Shown: positions 1-6,123, counted from the first letter of the stretch. The stretch is DNA of 7,272 nucleotides from JBGSYN01 sp041750975 (GCA_041750975.1 JBGSYN010000233.1:1-7272); one strand, 5' to 3'. A program made the numbers and translations. Notes: generated by a model from the letters alone, not told the origin.

Positions 1-525
1 GACAAGCGTGATCGTGCCGCCGGGATGAGTGATGACGACATCGCCGGCCGGCTCGCCATTCTCATCTTCCTCGCTGGCGGAGATGGTGAAATCCTCGCTC
101 GCATCCAATGCCGCGCCTGAAAACTCCTCGAGATCGGGTGCTACACTCGAGAGACCTGCCGCACTTAAGCCAATGACATCACCTTGGCCAAAGGTGAAGT
201 CGGTAATGACATCGTCCTCACCACCGCCTGCGGAGGGATCGAACAGGAACATATCCGCTCCTTCATCGCCCCGCATGACGTCGCTGCCGAGGCCACCGTC
301 GATGATGTCATCCCCTTCACCGCCGATGAGGCCGTCGTCGCCCTCCTCGCCATTGATGGTGTCGGCACCGAGCCCGCCCTGCACGAGATCGTTGCCGGCC
401 AGGGCGTTGATCGTGTCGTCGGCCGATGTGCCGAGGATCATCTCACTGGCAACGGTGCCTTCGATGATCTCTTCATTGCCACCGATAACGATCGAGATAC
501 CGTTGACGACAATGGAATTACTCAT
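1..525 (-). CDS. Small RTX-type calcium-binding repeat protein, 3' part cut off by the window edge
   Basis: The first 175 residues are visible, read leftward from the ATG at 525-523; the stop lies beyond position 1. Residues about 30-95 contain a run of glycine/aspartate nonapeptides of the RTX form GGxGxDxxx, seen as GNDLVQGGLGADTINGEEGD, then GGEGDDIIDGGLGSD and RGDEGAD. These fold into a calcium-binding beta-roll. They are followed by a MFLFDP...DDVITDF...GDVIGLSA stretch, the usual cap after RTX repeats in serralysin-like and hemolysin-like proteins, and by a VITHPGGTITLV segment typical of the very end of such proteins, so little is probably missing. There is no N-terminal signal peptide and no catalytic domain before the repeats. 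Proteins of this kind are normally exported by a type I (ABC/MFP/TolC) system using a C-terminal signal; no such exporter is in the window. The start is supported by an AGGAAGG ribosome site 8 bases upstream. The RTX assignment is firm; the biological role is unknown. Confidence 0.88.
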   Translation of the reverse strand, partial: MSNSIVVNGISIVIGGNEEIIEGTVASEMILGTSADDTINALAGNDLVQGGLGADTINGEEGDDGLIGGEGDDIIDGGLGSDVMRGDEGADMFLFDPSAGGGEDDVITDFTFGQGDVIGLSAAGLSSVAPDLEEFSGAALDASEDFTISASEEDENGEPAGDVVITHPGGTITLV

Positions 526-533
526 AGTGATTG

Positions 534-540
534 CCTTCCT
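534..540 (-). promoter_or_regulatory. Shine-Dalgarno site of the RTX gene
   Basis: The minus strand reads AGGAAGG here, 8 bases before the ATG at 525. It fixes the start of the RTX protein and shows that the long plus-strand open frame across the same bases is a shadow. Confidence 0.75.
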
Positions 541-1074
541 AGATGAGTTTACGTGCGTCAGACTGATTTATTACACTACGTTACTGGATAACCCGGAGTC
601 TCCACCATTCAGCAATCCGCTTTTCATCCTTTCTTTCCGAGCAAAGGCCCCCTTGATGGAGGGCATCTTCTCCTTGACGAGATTGCCGGAGCGGCGAGCT
701 TACATTGGACGAAACGAGATCGCGGCAGTCTTCAACCCAGTTGAGTGGAGAGTTACTGTCGAAGGGTTGAATCTCGCCGGCACACCTTTCGTGATGCGGT
801 GCCTCAGCACGACTGACGCAACCCCCGATTCGATTCCGTCAATACCCAAACATCCAATGTAAAAATCGATTTCTCCTGGTTTTCGGACAATCAACGTCGG
901 CTTTGGAAATTGGTTGCAACATTCAACACGAATTCTTCGAAAAAAAATTCATTTGCTTATTCCATTTGAATGTTTGTTCACCACGGCAATATACCAAGTC
1001 AGAAGTGTAGTTTTTTTAATTATGACTATAATATTTGATGGAATATTCCTAACCAACTCTCCAAAACCATCAGG
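541..1074. other. Long non-coding interval, AT-rich on its right side
   Basis: I find no gene here that I can support. The short open frames on either strand resemble nothing known and lack ribosome sites. The left part (541-900) has mixed composition. The right part (about 900-1060) is markedly AT-rich compared with the rest of the window and has A and T runs and a 10-bp palindrome, GGAATATTCC, at 1040-1049. The interval must carry the promoter of the RTX gene. A TGTAATAAAT-like string on the minus strand at about 566-575 could be a -10 element, but there is no convincing -35 partner. Two weak inverted repeats are present: TTACATTGGA (700-709) with TCCAATGTAA (853-862), and TTCAACCC (731-738) with GGGTTGAA (764-771). 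Both could be chance. Confidence 0.5.
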
Positions 1075-1440
1075 CTTCCTGACATTGGCTGTGATGGATG
1101 CGGCCATGACGCGGACTGGAGCGACAACAAGCGGCTGATCCAGGAGTGCCGGGCCGGCGGCAAGCAGCATTCGATTCTGGCGGGCACGATGTTCGAGCAG
1201 ACCAAGACCAGCCTCGCCCAATGGTTCCTGGCGAGCCACCAGGCCGCCGCCAGCAAGTCGGTCGTCGTCGAGGCGATCGAGGCCAAGCCCGACCCCAAAT
1301 CGGGAAGGGGCAGAAAGCGTCGGCGCGGCCGCTTACGGCTCAAGGCCATCGCCCACGGCTTCACCCGCCTTCTTCATCACGACGACAAAGACCACCCCAG
1401 GCCCACCGACCATAAGTTCGACGTCAGGGCATGGTTAAAA
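1075..1440 (+). pseudogene. Decayed IS1595-family transposase remnant
   Basis: In the frame containing 1189, translation gives a zinc-ribbon-like start (PDIGCDGCGHDADW, from 1078), then a spaced Cys in LIQECRAGGKQHS, and then LAGTMFEQTKTSLAQWFLAS followed by HQAAASKS, ending at about 1260. This is the characteristic N-terminal region of IS1595/IS1016-type transposases: Zn ribbon, then (A)GT.FE.TK..L..WF.A....SK. The usual continuation, a helix-turn-helix-like segment and the first catalytic VDE region, is missing. The frame jumps to VVVEAIEAKPDPKSGRGRKR and GRLRLKAIA, resembling the mid-domain beta strands of the same family. After about 1350 the frame seems to shift: a neighbouring frame reads FFITTTKTTPG and meets a TAA at about 1436-1438. 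There is no start codon, no complete catalytic domain and no recognisable terminal inverted repeats, so it is not functional. The boundaries are approximate. The family assignment is from recalled motifs, not a search. Confidence 0.72.
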
Positions 1441-1489
1441 GCGTGTGCGTCATCGACTTCTCCAAATTTTGGCGCTTCCTGCGCACGCT
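1437..1489 (-). terminator. Candidate terminator of the ugpA-ugpE-ugpQ operon
   Basis: Read on the minus strand just after the ugpQ stop, AGCGTG (1489-1484) can pair with CACGCT (1445-1440). The stem continues by two further pairs after one mismatch and closes a loop of about 32 bases. The loop itself contains the near-palindrome CCAAATTTTGG (plus strand, 1462-1472). The 3' arm runs straight into TTTTAA. The long loop and short T-run make this a weak candidate. Confidence 0.35.
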
Positions 1490-1494
1490 GCAAG

Positions 1495-2301
1495 TCAGCC
1501 GCGTTCGCGAAACCTTTGGCGGAGACGCAGGGCGTGGGTGGGACGGTCCGTGGTGAAGCAGGTGACGCCGAGTTCGAGCATGCGCAGGATGGCATCGTCT
1601 TCGTGGGTGGCCCAGGCGCCGAGACGGAGGCCATGGGCGAGGCAGATCTGGAGGGACGTCGCGTCGATCTCCTGCTGATGCAAGCCGATCTCTCCGAGGC
1701 CTTCGCGGCGCGCCTTGATGCATACTTCGTCGATGCCGCCGATGCTGTGCAGGACCAGGGGATTGACCAGCCAGATCAGGTTTTGCGGGGCAGCGATGGC
1801 GCGAAACGTGTTCAGCGCGCCCATGAAGAAGGAGGTGACGACCGTGCGCTCGAGCATTTTTTGCTCTTGCAGCAGGCGGGCGATTGCGAGCTCGATCCCG
1901 GGATAGCGCCGGAGGTCAGGGCCGGGCTTGGTTTCGAGCCGCAGCACGATATCGGTGCCGCGAAAGATCTCGATCAGTTCCTCGAGCCGCAGCATTCTCT
2001 CGCCGTTCGAGCCGTTGAGAGTAACTTGCTGCAGTTCGGCCCAGGACTTGGCGGCGACCGGTCCCTTGCCGCTGGTGGTTCGCTCCAGCATGGCGTCGTG
2101 AATGACGGCGAGGACACCGTCGGCGGAGGGATGGATATCGAATTCGACCATCTCCAGGGGCAGCCTCGCGGTTTGGTTGAAGGCGGTCGGGCTGTTCTCA
2201 GGCCATTCCAGCGAGCCGCCACGATGCGAGGCGATCATCGTAGGCCAAATGGGGGTCGGCCGGATCGGGGTCGGCCGGACCGGTTCGGGTTTGGGGGTCA
2301 T
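1495..2301 (-). CDS. ugpQ: Glycerophosphodiester phosphodiesterase (UgpQ-like)
   Basis: This 268-residue protein belongs to the GDPD family, which hydrolyses glycerophosphodiesters to sn-glycerol-3-phosphate and an alcohol. Expected active-site elements are present: HRGG at 26-29, PEN at 34-36, VEFDIHPSADG with E53 and D55, H68-D69, and LRLETK with E123 and K125. The C-terminal GVTCFTTDRP segment matches the usual G(V)DGIITDRP end of the barrel. No signal peptide is seen, so it should act in the cytoplasm on imported diesters, as UgpQ does. The ATG overlaps the stop of the upstream permease gene as ATGA, implying coupled translation and supporting this start. An internal ATG (codon 22, 2238-2236) sits closer to where most family members begin but has no ribosome site. 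The extra leader holds three 5-residue repeats, PVRPT, PIRPT and PIWPT (residues 7-21), encoded by 15-bp DNA repeats. The symbol is inferred from neighbours and family; another GDPD role is possible. Confidence 0.9.
   Translation of the reverse strand: MTPKPEPVRPTPIRPTPIWPTMIASHRGGSLEWPENSPTAFNQTARLPLEMVEFDIHPSADGVLAVIHDAMLERTTSGKGPVAAKSWAELQQVTLNGSNGERMLRLEELIEIFRGTDIVLRLETKPGPDLRRYPGIELAIARLLQEQKMLERTVVTSFFMGALNTFRAIAAPQNLIWLVNPLVLHSIGGIDEVCIKARREGLGEIGLHQQEIDATSLQICLAHGLRLGAWATHEDDAILRMLELGVTCFTTDRPTHALRLRQRFRERG
2252..2281. repeat. 15-bp tandem repeat in the 5' end of ugpQ
   Basis: Two adjacent copies, GGGGTCGGCCGGATC (2252-2266) and GGGGTCGGCCGGACC (2267-2281), differ by one base, with a degraded third copy on the left. 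The period is five codons and yields the Pro-rich PxRPT/PxWPT leader of the phosphodiesterase, so copy number could change without breaking the frame. Confidence 0.8.
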
Positions 2302-3140
2302 TTCGAGACGGTCATGGCGATGCCCTTGGTCAGACTGCGTTCGGCGATGACGAAGGCGAGGATCGTCGGCAGCATGATCATGACCGCTCCCGCCATTACC
2401 ATCGGCCAGTCGACAATGCCGTCATAGACGTCGGTGGCGTAGACCTTGGCAAGGCCGATCTGCAGGGTCCGGACGCGATCGCTGTTGGTGACGATGAGCG
2501 GCCAGAGATAGCTGTTCCATTCGGCGATGAACTGGAACAGCGCCATGGCGGCGATGGCAGGGCGGGCCATCGGCACGATGATCTTCCAAAGGATCTGCCA
2601 GCGCGAGGCGCCGTCGATCCTGGCTGCATCGTCGAGCTCGCGCGGGATGCCCCGGAAATGCTGGCGCAGGAAGAAGGTGACGAAGCCGCTTGCGAGAAAC
2701 GGCACGATCAGTGCCGCATAGCTGTCGATCAGGCCGACGCTGGCGAGGGTCAGGTAGTTCGGAATGAGCGTGACGTGGCCGGGGATCATCAAGGTTGCGA
2801 CGACCAGCAAAAAGAGCGCGTCGCGGCCCGGGAATTCGAACCGGGCGAACACATAGGCGGCGAGGATCGAGGTCAGGAGCGAGCCCGCCGTGACCGCCCC
2901 TGCGGCAAAGACCGTGTTGATGAAATAGCGGATGAAGGGTGCCGCCTCCAAGGCCCTTGCATAGCTGTCGATCCGGGTCGGCCAGAAGCTCGCATCGCGC
3001 GCCATGAATTGCCCGGGCTCCATGAAGGAGAGCAGGACAGCCATGACGAACGGGATGGCCATCAAGGTCGCAACCAGAAGCAGAAACACGGTCTCGATGA
3101 GTTTCGATGCGGGCATCGACGCAAGGCGGGCCAGCATCAT
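2298..3140 (-). CDS. ugpE: ABC transporter permease, UgpE/MalG type (glycerol-3-phosphate importer)
   Basis: This 280-residue inner-membrane protein is one of the two channel subunits of a CUT1-class importer. About six hydrophobic segments are visible, the first at residues 14-38. The cytoplasmic EAA loop that docks on the ATPase lies at about 165-193 (IPRELDDAARIDGAS...IIVPMARP). The following WNSYLWPL (208-215) and the final SLTKGIAM segment strongly resemble UgpE, where WNQYLWPL and a FVRGL-type end are found; this resemblance is from recalled family sequences. Its start overlaps the stop of the ugpA-like gene by 4 bases (ATGA at 3140-3137), and its own stop overlaps the ugpQ start in the same way. 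It therefore sits in the middle of a tightly coupled operon. A second ATG is the very next codon. The importer type is sure; the exact substrate rests on the phosphodiesterase neighbour and the resemblance to Ugp. Confidence 0.9.
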   Translation of the reverse strand: MMLARLASMPASKLIETVFLLLVATLMAIPFVMAVLLSFMEPGQFMARDASFWPTRIDSYARALEAAPFIRYFINTVFAAGAVTAGSLLTSILAAYVFARFEFPGRDALFLLVVATLMIPGHVTLIPNYLTLASVGLIDSYAALIVPFLASGFVTFFLRQHFRGIPRELDDAARIDGASRWQILWKIIVPMARPAIAAMALFQFIAEWNSYLWPLIVTNSDRVRTLQIGLAKVYATDVYDGIVDWPMVMAGAVMIMLPTILAFVIAERSLTKGIAMTVSK

Positions 3141-4075
3141 TGATACTCGTAATAGGTGCGCCGGCCGATCGTCCCGAACTTCAGCGCGGTCAGGGCCAGG
3201 AGCAGGAGGAACAACAGCACGGCGAGCGCCGATCCGGTGCCGATATCGAACAGCACGAAGCTGGTGCGGTAGAGCAGATTGACCAGGACGTCGGAGCCCC
3301 AGGCGGGGCCGCCCTGGGTCATGACATTGACCAGGGTGAAGATTTGGAAGGAGTCGATCACGGCGATGACCAGCAGGAACAGCGTGGTCGGCATCAAGAG
3401 CGGCAGCGTGACGTAGCGGAAGCGATGGCGGCGAGCGGCACCGTCGATGGCGGCGGCATCGTAATAGTCGCGCGGGATCGCCTGCAGCCCGGCGATATAG
3501 ATGATCAGATCGTAGCCGAGCTGCTTCCAGATATTGACGATGGCGACCGACCAGATGGCGAGATCGCGGTCGGCGAGCCAGGGCACGCGGGCCAGCCCAA
3601 GATCGACCAGGACGGCGTTGATGAGCCCGATATCGGTGTTGAAGAGCCAGCTCCAGACGATGGCGATGGAGACGGCACTGGTGATCACGGGTGCGAAAAC
3701 GACGCCGCGGACGATGCGATGCAATGCCGTTTCATGGACCAAAAGATGCGCCAACCACAGCGCTAGAATGAGCCGCACCGGCACGCTTGCCAGGGCAAAG
3801 ACGAAGGTCACCCGAAGCGAGTTCCAGAATTCCGGGCTCGCCAGCAAGGCCTCGTAATTGGCGAGACCGACAAAGGGAATGGTGGGGCGAAGAAAATCCC
3901 ATTTGTGAAAGGAGAGAAAAATCGAGGCGAGGATCGGCCAGTATACGAATATGGCAAGTACGAGTAAGGCCGGTGCTATGTAGAGATAAGGCTGAAGCCG
4001 CGAAAAATCGCTCCGGGCAAGGCGCCCGGGCCTCGCGATCCTGTCGCCGAGTGCGGCAATCGATGGTGCGGCCAT
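3137..4075 (-). CDS. ugpA: ABC transporter permease, UgpA/MalF type (glycerol-3-phosphate importer)
   Basis: This 312-residue inner-membrane protein is the first gene of the operon. It has a short basic cytoplasmic N-terminus (residues 1-28), a first membrane helix in YLYIAPALLVLAIFVYWPIL and about five more. The SFHKWDFLRPTIPFVGLANY segment is the typical periplasmic stretch of MalF/UgpA-class permeases. The EAA loop is at about 200-230 (IPRDYYDAAAIDGAA...VTLPLLMPT) and is followed by the family's FQIFTLVNVMTQGGP motif. With the UgpE-like partner it should form the translocation channel. The ATPase that should contact both EAA loops is absent from the window. The start ATG has only a poor ribosome site (a GAG a few bases upstream), so the level of translation may be low or the start imperfectly placed, but no better in-frame start is evident. 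The promoter must lie in the divergent region shared with the binding protein gene. Confidence 0.9.
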   Translation of the reverse strand: MAAPSIAALGDRIARPGRLARSDFSRLQPYLYIAPALLVLAIFVYWPILASIFLSFHKWDFLRPTIPFVGLANYEALLASPEFWNSLRVTFVFALASVPVRLILALWLAHLLVHETALHRIVRGVVFAPVITSAVSIAIVWSWLFNTDIGLINAVLVDLGLARVPWLADRDLAIWSVAIVNIWKQLGYDLIIYIAGLQAIPRDYYDAAAIDGAARRHRFRYVTLPLLMPTTLFLLVIAVIDSFQIFTLVNVMTQGGPAWGSDVLVNLLYRTSFVLFDIGTGSALAVLLFLLLLALTALKFGTIGRRTYYEYQ

Positions 4076-4211
4076 GATGTCTCGATGTTTTTTCGAGTGC
4101 CAATCAAGCCGATAATCATGACAACCCGATGACGAACCCCGAAACCGTCACAAAATCGACACGCTTCTGTGATCTTTGAGGCCTGTCACTCAGTCCAAGG
4201 AGGCATCGAAG
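4076..4211. promoter_or_regulatory. Divergent control region between ugpA-E-Q and ugpB, with Pho-box-like repeats
   Basis: These 136 bases must hold the promoters of both the permease operon (leftward) and the binding protein gene (rightward). Toward ugpB, 7-mers resembling the PhoB half-site CTGTCAT/C occur in exact 11-base phase: CCGTCAC (4145-4151), the poor TCGACAC (4156-4162) and CTGTGAT (4167-4173). A perfect CTGTCAC at 4183-4189 is out of phase. Toward ugpA, TCGTCAT (4135-4129) and TTGTCAT (4124-4118) are separated by 4 bases. Seven-base half-sites with 4-base spacers are the known Pho box layout, and ugp genes are classic PhoB targets. The matches are degenerate and I see no clear -35/-10 pair, so phosphate control remains an inference. 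Confidence 0.45.
4197..4203 (+). promoter_or_regulatory. Shine-Dalgarno site of the binding protein gene
   Basis: AAGGAGG lies 8 bases before the ATG at 4212. It decides the start: an in-frame ATG at 4176 has no such site, and using it would place 12 extra residues in front of a normal signal peptide. Confidence 0.9.
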
Positions 4212-5498
4212 ATGCGTTTAGGGAAGATCAAGCCGGGCATCGGCCTGGTGTCGATTCTGGCGTTGAGCACGGCGTCGTTCCAGGTCCAAGCTCAGACCGG
4301 GGGCCAGACCGACGTCACGTTCTGGCACTCGTTCGGCAGCGGTGCGGGGGCCGAGACGATCGATGTTCTGGTCGACCGCTTCAATGCCACCCAGGAGGAC
4401 GTGGTCGTCTCGGCCGAGTTCGTCGGCGATTACGACGAGATGGTCACGAAGCTCCAGGCGGCCATTCCGGCCGGCAACCAGCCCGATATCGTCCAGCTCG
4501 AAGCGACCCGCTACGGCCTCTTCGCCGATCGCGGCACGCTCGAGCCGCTCGAGGCCTATTTCGAAGAGGCGGGCCAGGCCTTCACCGACGACATCCGGCC
4601 CTTCGCGCTCGAAGCCTCGCTCTATCAAGGCCAGTCCTACGTCATTCCCTTCAATGTCTCGACCCCCCTGCTCTACTACAACAAGGACGCGTTCGCCGCA
4701 GCCGGTCTCGATCCCGAAAGCCTGCCCGCGACCTGGGAGGAACTGCTCGCCGCCGCCCAGGCCCTGACCGTCCGCGAAGGCGAAGAGGTCACCCAATGGG
4801 GCATCAACGCCCCGCCGCAATGGGTCCGCTGGGCCTTCGCCAACCAGAACGGCGGCGGCTGGGTCGATCCCGCAACCGACGAGGTCCAGCTCGGTCTGCC
4901 GGAATCGATCGAGGCCTATGAGTTCGCCGCCGATCTGGTCAACGAATACGGTGTCGCCTCGCTCGACGCCGCGATCGACGAATCGGTCGCCAAACAATAT
5001 TTCCTGACCGGCAATGCGGCGATGACCTTCGATTCCACCGGCAGCCTCGGCAACCTCCTGGGCGGCGATACCGATTTCGAGGTCGGCGTCGCCCCCCTGC
5101 CCTGCGCCAAGGTCTGTGCCGCCCCAATCGGCGGCGCCACGCTCGGCATCATGTCCGCCAATGACGACACGGAGAAGGAGGCCGCCTGGGAATTCCTCGC
5201 CTTCATCAATCAACCCGAGCAGAACGCCACCGTCTTCGCCATGACGGGATACCTGCCGGTCCTGAAGAGCACGCCGGACATGCCCGAGGCCGCGGAAAAG
5301 CTGAAAAGCGAGCCTGCCTATTCCGTGGCGATCGATCAGCTCGACGTCGCCTTCGCCCGCGCCCGCCCCCCGGCCATGCCGGCGATCCGGCTCGAGGAAC
5401 CGGCCGTCTGGGAAGCGATCGTCCTCGAGGAACAAACCGCCGAAGAAGCCCTCGGAGCCTTCTCCGAAAAAATGAAACAAATGATCGGCGAAGGCTGA
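4212..5498 (+). CDS. ugpB: Periplasmic substrate-binding protein, UgpB type
   Basis: This 428-residue protein belongs to the family-1 ABC solute-binding proteins, and its length is close to that of E. coli UgpB. It opens with a Sec signal peptide: basic MRLGKIK, then a hydrophobic core, with likely cleavage after VQA at residue 27. Features shared with UgpB (recalled) are FWHS at 37-40, IPFNVSTPLLYYNKDAF at 145-161, TFDSTGSLGN at 272-281, GGATLGIM at 307-314, TGYLPV at 345-350, and an Arg in MPAIRLEE (R393) where UgpB has MPQIR. The PFNxST serine, the STGSLxN serine, the TGYLP tyrosine and this Arg fall where the UgpB ligand pocket contacts glycerol-3-phosphate. Two cysteines at 298 and 302 (PLPCAKVCAAP) could form a periplasmic disulfide and are not in the E. 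coli protein as I recall it. The gene is transcribed divergently from its permeases rather than leading their operon. The substrate could be glycerol-3-phosphate or a glycerophosphodiester such as glycerophosphocholine. Confidence 0.9.
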   Translation: MRLGKIKPGIGLVSILALSTASFQVQAQTGGQTDVTFWHSFGSGAGAETIDVLVDRFNATQEDVVVSAEFVGDYDEMVTKLQAAIPAGNQPDIVQLEATRYGLFADRGTLEPLEAYFEEAGQAFTDDIRPFALEASLYQGQSYVIPFNVSTPLLYYNKDAFAAAGLDPESLPATWEELLAAAQALTVREGEEVTQWGINAPPQWVRWAFANQNGGGWVDPATDEVQLGLPESIEAYEFAADLVNEYGVASLDAAIDESVAKQYFLTGNAAMTFDSTGSLGNLLGGDTDFEVGVAPLPCAKVCAAPIGGATLGIMSANDDTEKEAAWEFLAFINQPEQNATVFAMTGYLPVLKSTPDMPEAAEKLKSEPAYSVAIDQLDVAFARARPPAMPAIRLEEPAVWEAIVLEEQTAEEALGAFSEKMKQMIGEG

Positions 5499-5521
5499 AT
5501 ACGTCGTTTCGCGAGGGAATG

Positions 5522-5557
5522 GGGACGGACCGCTCGAACAAGCAAGCGGTCCGTCCC
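5522..5557. terminator. 13-bp hairpin after ugpB, probable terminator
   Basis: GGGACGGACCGCT (5522-5534) and AGCGGTCCGTCCC (5545-5557) form a perfect 13-bp stem with a 10-base loop, 23 bases after the ugpB stop. No T-run follows at once; the nearest is TTTTC about 15 bases on. It may act with Rho or block transcripts from both converging sides, since the VOC gene comes in from the right. Confidence 0.7.
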
Positions 5558-5699
5558 TCATCCAGTCCCTTTTCTGCGCCTTTGCGCAATTCCTCGTCGA
5601 TTACGAGGATAAATTCCTTTTCTGGATTTCGTTCGTGCATTTTCACGATGCGATCAGAGGCGAAAGGGACGCATTGGAGGCTGTGCGAAGGCCCTTTCG
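5558..5699. other. Convergent intergenic stretch with two further inverted repeats
   Basis: No gene is supported here. TCCTCGT (5591-5597) pairs with ACGAGGA (5603-5609) around a 5-base loop, followed by AT-rich DNA. GCGAAAGGG (5660-5668) pairs with CCCTTTCGC (5692-5700) across 23 bases and touches the stop codon of the VOC gene. One of these may terminate the leftward ccmI-VOC transcript. Confidence 0.4.
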
Positions 5700-6122
5700 C
5701 TAGTCTGTCCGGTCGGCGATTTCGTCGTAGAATCGGCCTTGAGTTTGGATCAGGCAAAAGCCGTTGCCCCAGGGGTCGGCAAGTTGGGCGATGCGGCCCC
5801 AGACATGGGTGTTGATACCACCTTCGCGGGTGGCGCCGGCGGCTTCGGCGGTGGCTACCGCTTTTTCGATATCGCGGACGATGAAATCGAGGTGGATGGG
5901 GGTCCAGTGGCGGTCGTAGGTTCGGTTTGCGCCATTTTTCGTAGCGGGGCTGCCGGCGGGCTTGGCCAGAAGATAGATTGCCGATGTGGCGCCAAGGAGT
6001 TCCAGGCCGTAGCTGCCGAAGCGCCGGGCAGGCCGCAGGCCGAAGGCATCGCAATAGAAGCGCTCGGCTTTGGCGAGGTCGTCGACATCGATATTGATGA
6101 GGGTTTCGAGATCGGCGGTCAT
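5700..6122 (-). CDS. VOC (glyoxalase/bleomycin-resistance fold) family protein
   Basis: This 140-residue protein is the size of a single VOC domain made of two beta-alpha-beta-beta-beta halves. The first half opens with LINIDVDDLAKAERFYCDAFGL (7-29) and the second with HLDFIVRDIEKAVATAEAAGA (77-97). It ends with the typical GRIAQLADPWGNGFCLIQ (109-126). Of the usual four metal ligands, His77 is present. The His normally found in the first strand is replaced (Leu/Ile-Asn), and the final Glu of the last strand is Gln126. Metal binding is therefore probably altered, and the protein may bind rather than transform its ligand. The substrate cannot be told. The start at 6122 is set by an AGGGAGGG ribosome site (6135-6128) lying inside the end of ccmI. 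The upstream stop and this ATG are separated by one base, so the two genes are co-transcribed and probably translationally coupled. Confidence 0.85.
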   Translation of the reverse strand: MTADLETLINIDVDDLAKAERFYCDAFGLRPARRFGSYGLELLGATSAIYLLAKPAGSPATKNGANRTYDRHWTPIHLDFIVRDIEKAVATAEAAGATREGGINTHVWGRIAQLADPWGNGFCLIQTQGRFYDEIADRTD

Positions 6123-6123
6123 G

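Noticed and set aside
30..430. Glycine-rich repeats considered as a tandem DNA repeat or CRISPR-like array
   Set aside because: The periodicity is in the protein (RTX nonapeptides) and the DNA copies are diverged. There are no identical repeats with unique spacers.
29..862. 277-codon plus-strand frame over the RTX gene and intergenic DNA
   Set aside because: Its Ser/Pro/Met-rich start is the reverse reading of the Gly/Asp repeats. The minus strand has RTX motifs and a good ribosome site.
700..894. 64-codon minus-strand frame in the intergenic region
   Set aside because: It starts at a non-ATG codon without a ribosome site and resembles no family I know.
1189..2427. 412-codon plus-strand open frame running from the transposase fossil across ugpQ
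   Set aside because: Only the first part matches a transposase. The rest is the antisense shadow of the phosphodiesterase and runs into the permease gene with no domain of its own.
4176..4211. Earlier in-frame ATG for ugpB adding 12 residues
   Set aside because: The AAGGAGG site lies between it and the ATG at 4212, and the signal peptide begins properly only at the latter.
4218..5561. 447-codon open frame on the minus strand, antisense to almost all of ugpB
   Set aside because: The plus frame has a signal peptide, a ribosome site and UgpB motifs throughout. The antisense frame is Gly/Glu/Arg-biased with no recognisable domain, as expected from third-position G/C in the real gene.
5499..5645. 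Minus-strand peptide starting MHERNPEKEFILVIDEELRK between ugpB and the VOC gene
   Set aside because: It has no ribosome site, reads through the ugpB terminator hairpin and continues antisense into ugpB. It is more likely chance.
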